Positions 7,060 to 10,055 of a stretch of 10,055 bases of DNA are shown here, one piece after another. Location of the stretch: positions 1 to 10,055 of the forward strand of contig JALNXZ010000042.1 in NCBI GenBank assembly GCA_023230125.1, in the 5' to 3' direction. The stretch's first letter is position 1, and every line of letters begins with the position of its first letter. The notes under the pieces were generated by a model. It had not been told where the DNA came from. It made no database searches and saw nothing but the letters and a program-made list of their open reading frames with translations. This DNA is from Bacteroidales bacterium. Its GTDB lineage: Bacteria > Bacteroidota > Bacteroidia > Bacteroidales > UBA1402. The position numbers and the translations under genes were made by a program.

Positions 7060-7908
7060 TTATTTATAATACTTAATTCTTCTTTTCTTTTCCGCTTCAT
7101 TCAAAAGTTGTTGCTCAAACTGATGGATAAAATCGGTTTTTCTGGTATTTATCATGATGTTCTTTACGTCATCACGAACATATTCGAATGGTGCTGTATT
7201 CCCGGAAAGGACATAGTCATCAATATAAAGTAAATAGCAGAAATCTCTCTCAACAACTTCTAATGTAGATCTGTTCCTTAAAAATTCAGACTGACTGCCC
7301 AGGGTGTACGGGATGTTGTCCATGATATCATCAAGACTGACCCACTTATCGTTGAAGTATTCGAATAGGCCAGCATTCTGAACACAATATTTTTCAATTT
7401 TTTCAAAGGATTCGGACGAAGAATTTTTATACAGTTTTTTCAGCTTTTCCAAATCCGGAGCATTCTTTGGCACTTTGACAAAAATACCTTTAGCCAGATT
7501 GTGTTCAGCGACAAAACGATCCGTATGGGATTTATAAAAATCCATCATCTCTGATTCTGATATTTCAGTCTGCATCTTCTCATTTAGAACCTGCTGCTGA
7601 TACTCATAAATGATCAAAGAACGACGATAATTTTCAACCAAATCTTTCATTTCCTGATTCTGAGGTATGTTGTCAACGGCCTTTTCATAAACCAGCAATT
7701 CCTTGATCCGATTCTTCAAAAACTGCCTTACATAGGTCGCGCTATCTTTGGCTGAAAGTCCGACAGGCATACCCTGAAGAACTTCGTCCTTATAAATGAT
7801 CTCGCTTCCGGCTTTCGCCAAAGGAATACGGTCTCCATCCCCTCCGGAATTTCCGCATGTCTTTAGCAGAGCTGGCATCAACATCAACAACAAAAGGACA
7901 TGCTTCAT
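7060..7908 (-). CDS. SurA-N-like putative lipoprotein chaperone with degenerate parvulin region
   Basis: This 282-residue exported protein lies between two parvulin isomerases and resembles them in its first half. Residues 1-17 form a hydrophobic signal (MKHVLLLLMLMPALLKT). C18 follows, in the context LKTC, an imperfect lipobox, then a Gly/Asp-rich tail (GNSGGDGD). Lipid anchoring is therefore likely but not certain. Residues 28-130 resemble the SurA N-terminal domain: IPLAKAGSEIIYKDEVLQGMP, RQFLKNRIKELLVYEKA and an amphipathic helix through YRRSLIIYEYQQQVLNEKM. Residues 132-235 occupy the place of a parvulin domain, with KGIFVKVPKNAPD where the active family has SHILI. The glycine-rich G-x-L-G and closing G-x-H-I signatures are absent, so isomerase activity is doubtful and a holdase role is more likely. 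The last 45 residues form a charged helix. AAGGAAGG lies about a dozen bases before the ATG. It has its own promoter-like box. Known annotations usually call such genes peptidyl-prolyl isomerases. Confidence 0.75.
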   Translation of the reverse strand: MKHVLLLLMLMPALLKTCGNSGGDGDRIPLAKAGSEIIYKDEVLQGMPVGLSAKDSATYVRQFLKNRIKELLVYEKAVDNIPQNQEMKDLVENYRRSLIIYEYQQQVLNEKMQTEISESEMMDFYKSHTDRFVAEHNLAKGIFVKVPKNAPDLEKLKKLYKNSSSESFEKIEKYCVQNAGLFEYFNDKWVSLDDIMDNIPYTLGSQSEFLRNRSTLEVVERDFCYLLYIDDYVLSGNTAPFEYVRDDVKNIMINTRKTDFIHQFEQQLLNEAEKKRRIKYYK

Positions 7909-7932
7909 ATCTATAACCTTCCTTTAAGGATA

Positions 7933-7940
7933 CAAAGGTA
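7933..7940 (-). promoter_or_regulatory. Bacteroidota -7 promoter box (TACCTTTG) before the second chaperone gene
   Basis: On the - strand this reads TACCTTTG, an exact TAnnTTTG match, 24 bases before the ATG at 7908 in a 59-base gap. A TTTC 17 bases farther upstream is a weak -33 candidate. It suggests an internal promoter, so the distal chaperone-OstA genes need not depend only on the promoter at 9917-9924. Confidence 0.5.
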
Positions 7941-7967
7941 AGCAAAAAGATGCATACGAAATCCGGC

Positions 7968-9881
7968 TTAATTTTTATTAACCGTATTTACAACATCTTT
8001 GTAGACGTTCACCTTAAATTTGCCCTTCAACTTCTCAATCCACTTTTGTTCAAGATAATTTTGATAGTCAGAAATGACCAATCCGCGAACATCCGTATAA
8101 GATTCCGGGCCATTTTTTAGTTTTTTACCCTGAATAAATATTTTCGGAAAACCTTCTTTTGGTTCCAACTTGCCTTTTTTGAATACGAGAAAATCAACAT
8201 TGGCATTACTACCCTGAACATATAATCCACGCTCAATTTTCACCAAAGTTGTGGAATCTGTATTGAAGGAGCGTATTAAAACAACAGCTATGGAATCTGC
8301 CGGCATTTTTTTGATCATCTTTTTGGCTTTCTTTACCACCTGTTCATCAGTGCAATAAATGATAAATCCTTTGTAGTGAGGCTTGTCCCATGCATAATTG
8401 GCCTTGTTGGTTTCAAAATAGGCCTCAAGGCCTGTTGTATCGATGGATGCCTTTTCCCAGACTTCACGGTTGCTGACATCGAAAAGCAGGATTCCATCAC
8501 TGTATTCCTGCATCAGATGCCCAAATTCAGGATACTTTTTTTCGAGCTGACGATCTTCACAAGACAGCACTTCCTGTTGAACGAAACTGTTAAAAGCATC
8601 ATTCAAATTTGTAGAATAAATATTTTTCTTATTTTTCAAGAATGCAGCAAATTGTTTCTGAGTGAATGTCACATCATTTAATGTGAACAAGGAGCTATCG
8701 GATACTGACAGTTCTGCCAAGGCTATGGTATAGCCTGAAGATTCGATGAACGCCTCAAGCTTTTCTTTGTTGCAATTATAATTATATTCTTTCTTCAATT
8801 TTTCAACCAAGCCCATTTTTCCAAGCTGAGAACGTTTATCCCTGGCTATATTCTTGTTGATATTTTCGCGAAGTGCATCCATTTCAGGATAGGGTTTAAA
8901 TTCGAGTGCCTTTACAATATGCCAGCCATATTTTGATTCGAATGGCTCTGAATATTCACCAATCTTCAATTTGAATACGTTTCTTTCATATTCAATGGGT
9001 AATGTGCCACAGAACATGAATCCATATTCTCCATTTTTTGAAGCTGCATTCTTATCATCAGAGTGATTAGTGGCATACAGCCTGAAATCTCCACCATTTT
9101 TCAGAGCATTGTAAATCTTGAATATGGAGTCCTTTGCTGCGGCTTTTTCTTCTTCGGTCGCGTTGGGAGCAACAATTTTCAGGATATGCCCGGAACGGTA
9201 CAGTCCGTTTGCAGGATAACGGTCGTGAACTTTTACAATATGATAACCAAATTGAGTGCGGAATGGCTTGCTGATTTCTCCTACAGGAGTATTAAATGCC
9301 GCATTTTCAAATTCGTATACGAAATGACCGCCTGTAGTAGTGCCCAAATATCCGCCGTCTTTCTTATTGCTATCTTCAGAGTTTTCTTTGGCCAATTTTG
9401 CAAAGTCTTCTCCTTGAATGGCTTTTTGATACACTTTCATTATTTTTTGCCACGCCATCAGGGTGTCTTCAGGACAGTCATCCGGTCTGATTGAGATGAG
9501 GATATGACTGGTTTCCACATAGGTTTTTATACGTTCATAAGATTCTTTAACCAGTGCTTCTTCTACATCTTTATCAGTCAGATAAGGAGCTGCAAGCTGA
9601 TGACGGTATCCGCTTAGTTCATCGATGAATGCTTTGGTGGTATCAACCCCTTGCGCTTTTGCTTCAGCGACCTTAAGTTTGAAATTAATAAACAAGTCTA
9701 CGTATTCGTCCAAAGATTTTTGATCGGACATGGTACTCGCACCATTCTTGCCCCAGATATACTCAAATTCTGATTTTGTGACAACATTTCCCCCTATGTC
9801 CATAATGACTGGATCTTTGACTTGGGCTGTACAAATTGAAAGGCAAGCTGAATAAAATAAAAACAAAACAGTCTTTTTCAT
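7968..9881 (-). CDS. Periplasmic peptidyl-prolyl isomerase with two parvulin domains
   Basis: This 637-residue secreted isomerase and chaperone has a PpiC/SurA-like layout. A signal peptide covers residues 1-19 (MKKTVLFLFYSACLSICTA, cut before Q20). Residues 24-110 resemble the SurA/PpiD N-terminal region (VIMDIGGNVVTKSEFEYIW). The first parvulin domain, about 122-222, is complete: ETSHILISI, GGYLGTTTGGHFVYEFENAAFNT, GEISKPFRTQFGYHIVKVHDR. The second, about 228-327, also keeps the signature: SGHILKIV, NGEYGFMFCGTLPIEYERNVF, GEYSEPFESKYGWHIVKALE. Residues 330-495 are helical, with a second DVTFTQKQFAAFLK stretch like the N-terminal region. Residues 500-637 may be a degenerate third parvulin-like unit. 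Both recognisable domains keep the histidines seen in active parvulins, so this is the likeliest true isomerase of the three. It follows guaB by 104 bases, has an exact -7 box 35 bases before its ATG, and begins the envelope-assembly cluster. Substrates are inferred to be outer-membrane proteins. Confidence 0.92.
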   Translation of the reverse strand: MKKTVLFLFYSACLSICTAQVKDPVIMDIGGNVVTKSEFEYIWGKNGASTMSDQKSLDEYVDLFINFKLKVAEAKAQGVDTTKAFIDELSGYRHQLAAPYLTDKDVEEALVKESYERIKTYVETSHILISIRPDDCPEDTLMAWQKIMKVYQKAIQGEDFAKLAKENSEDSNKKDGGYLGTTTGGHFVYEFENAAFNTPVGEISKPFRTQFGYHIVKVHDRYPANGLYRSGHILKIVAPNATEEEKAAAKDSIFKIYNALKNGGDFRLYATNHSDDKNAASKNGEYGFMFCGTLPIEYERNVFKLKIGEYSEPFESKYGWHIVKALEFKPYPEMDALRENINKNIARDKRSQLGKMGLVEKLKKEYNYNCNKEKLEAFIESSGYTIALAELSVSDSSLFTLNDVTFTQKQFAAFLKNKKNIYSTNLNDAFNSFVQQEVLSCEDRQLEKKYPEFGHLMQEYSDGILLFDVSNREVWEKASIDTTGLEAYFETNKANYAWDKPHYKGFIIYCTDEQVVKKAKKMIKKMPADSIAVVLIRSFNTDSTTLVKIERGLYVQGSNANVDFLVFKKGKLEPKEGFPKIFIQGKKLKNGPESYTDVRGLVISDYQNYLEQKWIEKLKGKFKVNVYKDVVNTVNKN

Positions 9882-9916
9882 GATTAATAATATTATAGAA
9901 TTTTCTTATTGACAAG

Positions 9917-9924
9917 CAAAGATA
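9917..9924 (-). promoter_or_regulatory. Bacteroidota -7 promoter box (TATCTTTG) for the chaperone cluster
   Basis: On the - strand this reads TATCTTTG, an exact match to TAnnTTTG and identical to the box before mutL. It lies 35 bases before the ATG at 9881, inside the 104-base gap after guaB. No clear TTTG -33 element is seen; the nearest candidate, GTTTAA, lies about 21 bases upstream. It is the likely main promoter for the isomerase, chaperone and OstA-like genes. Confidence 0.6.
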
Positions 9925-9985
9925 CTGCCCTTTGAGACACACTCTTTAAACGCTGAAAAATCATTAAAATTGTGAAAGGCATCAA

Positions 9986-10055
9986 CTAGTCTCTACGGCT
10001 ATAATTCGGAGCCTCACTCGTGATGGTCACATCGTGCGGATGACTTTCAGTTATA
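9986..10055 (-). CDS. guaB: Inosine-5'-monophosphate dehydrogenase, C-terminal end only
   Basis: The last 22 codons of a gene entering from the right edge are visible, ending in TAG at 9988-9986. They read ITESHPHDVTITSEAPNYSR followed by RD. The H-P-H-D-V-x-I-T-x-E-A-P-N-Y-S tail is the characteristic C-terminus of bacterial IMP dehydrogenase, which oxidises IMP to XMP with NAD+ in guanine nucleotide synthesis. The catalytic loop and CBS domains lie outside the window. There is no obvious hairpin terminator after the stop, so some readthrough into the isomerase gene 104 bases downstream is possible. The call rests only on this short but very distinctive tail. Confidence 0.88.
   Translation of the reverse strand, partial: ITESHPHDVTITSEAPNYSRRD

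Noticed and set aside
7921..7929. CCTTTAAGG near-palindrome before the second chaperone gene
   Set aside because: It is short, with an odd centre, and overlaps the AAGGAAGG ribosome-binding-like sequence, which explains it better.
9063..9494. A 143-codon plus-strand open frame inside the first isomerase gene
   Set aside because: It is antisense to a well-supported parvulin gene, has no recognisable domain, and its Phe/Ile-rich composition is what the reverse of this coding sequence would give.
9887..9896. Perfect 10-base palindrome ATAATATTAT in the leader of the first isomerase
   Set aside because: It is made only of A and T in an AT-rich leader, so it is easily chance, and no related site is seen elsewhere.

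Overview
The window looks like an ordinary, conserved housekeeping stretch of a Bacteroidales (Bacteroidota) chromosome. The evidence is the gene order guaB, three parvulin-type chaperone genes, a large OstA-like protein and mutL. Further support comes from AT-rich intergenic DNA and three exact copies of the Bacteroidota -7 promoter element TAnnTTTG placed just upstream of start codons. Genus cannot be set from the sequence alone.

Layout. The left edge holds the 3' part of trpS (tryptophanyl-tRNA synthetase) on the + strand. Everything else is on the - strand, so its reading order runs right to left: the end of guaB (IMP dehydrogenase) at the right edge; a two-parvulin periplasmic isomerase (9881 to 7968); a SurA-N-like putative lipoprotein chaperone (7908 to 7060); a SurA-like isomerase (7023 to 5677); a 597-residue OstA/LptA-like protein (5671 to 3878); mutL (3821 to 1908); a YkfC-like NlpC/P60 peptidase (1884 to 1054); and a small XRE-type regulator (802 to 467) that runs convergently into trpS with a 10-base gap.

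How it works together. The four genes from 9881 to 3878 form an envelope-assembly cluster. Three periplasmic folding factors, probably serving outer-membrane proteins, are followed directly (5-base gap) by a protein of the LPS-transport OstA family. mutL has its own promoter box and is closely followed by the cell-wall peptide hydrolase, which has no visible signal peptide and so probably acts on recycled muropeptides in the cytoplasm. The XRE regulator is separated from that block by a 251-base AT-rich gap.

Unusual points. I see no mobile element, CRISPR array, defence island or clearly new system. The best unexplained signal is the gap upstream of the XRE gene. There, nested inverted repeats share one arm and could form two mutually exclusive hairpins. 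Lesser points are a MutL without the usual endonuclease metal-binding motifs, a middle chaperone whose parvulin domain is hard to recognise, and a possible degenerate third parvulin-like domain in the first isomerase.
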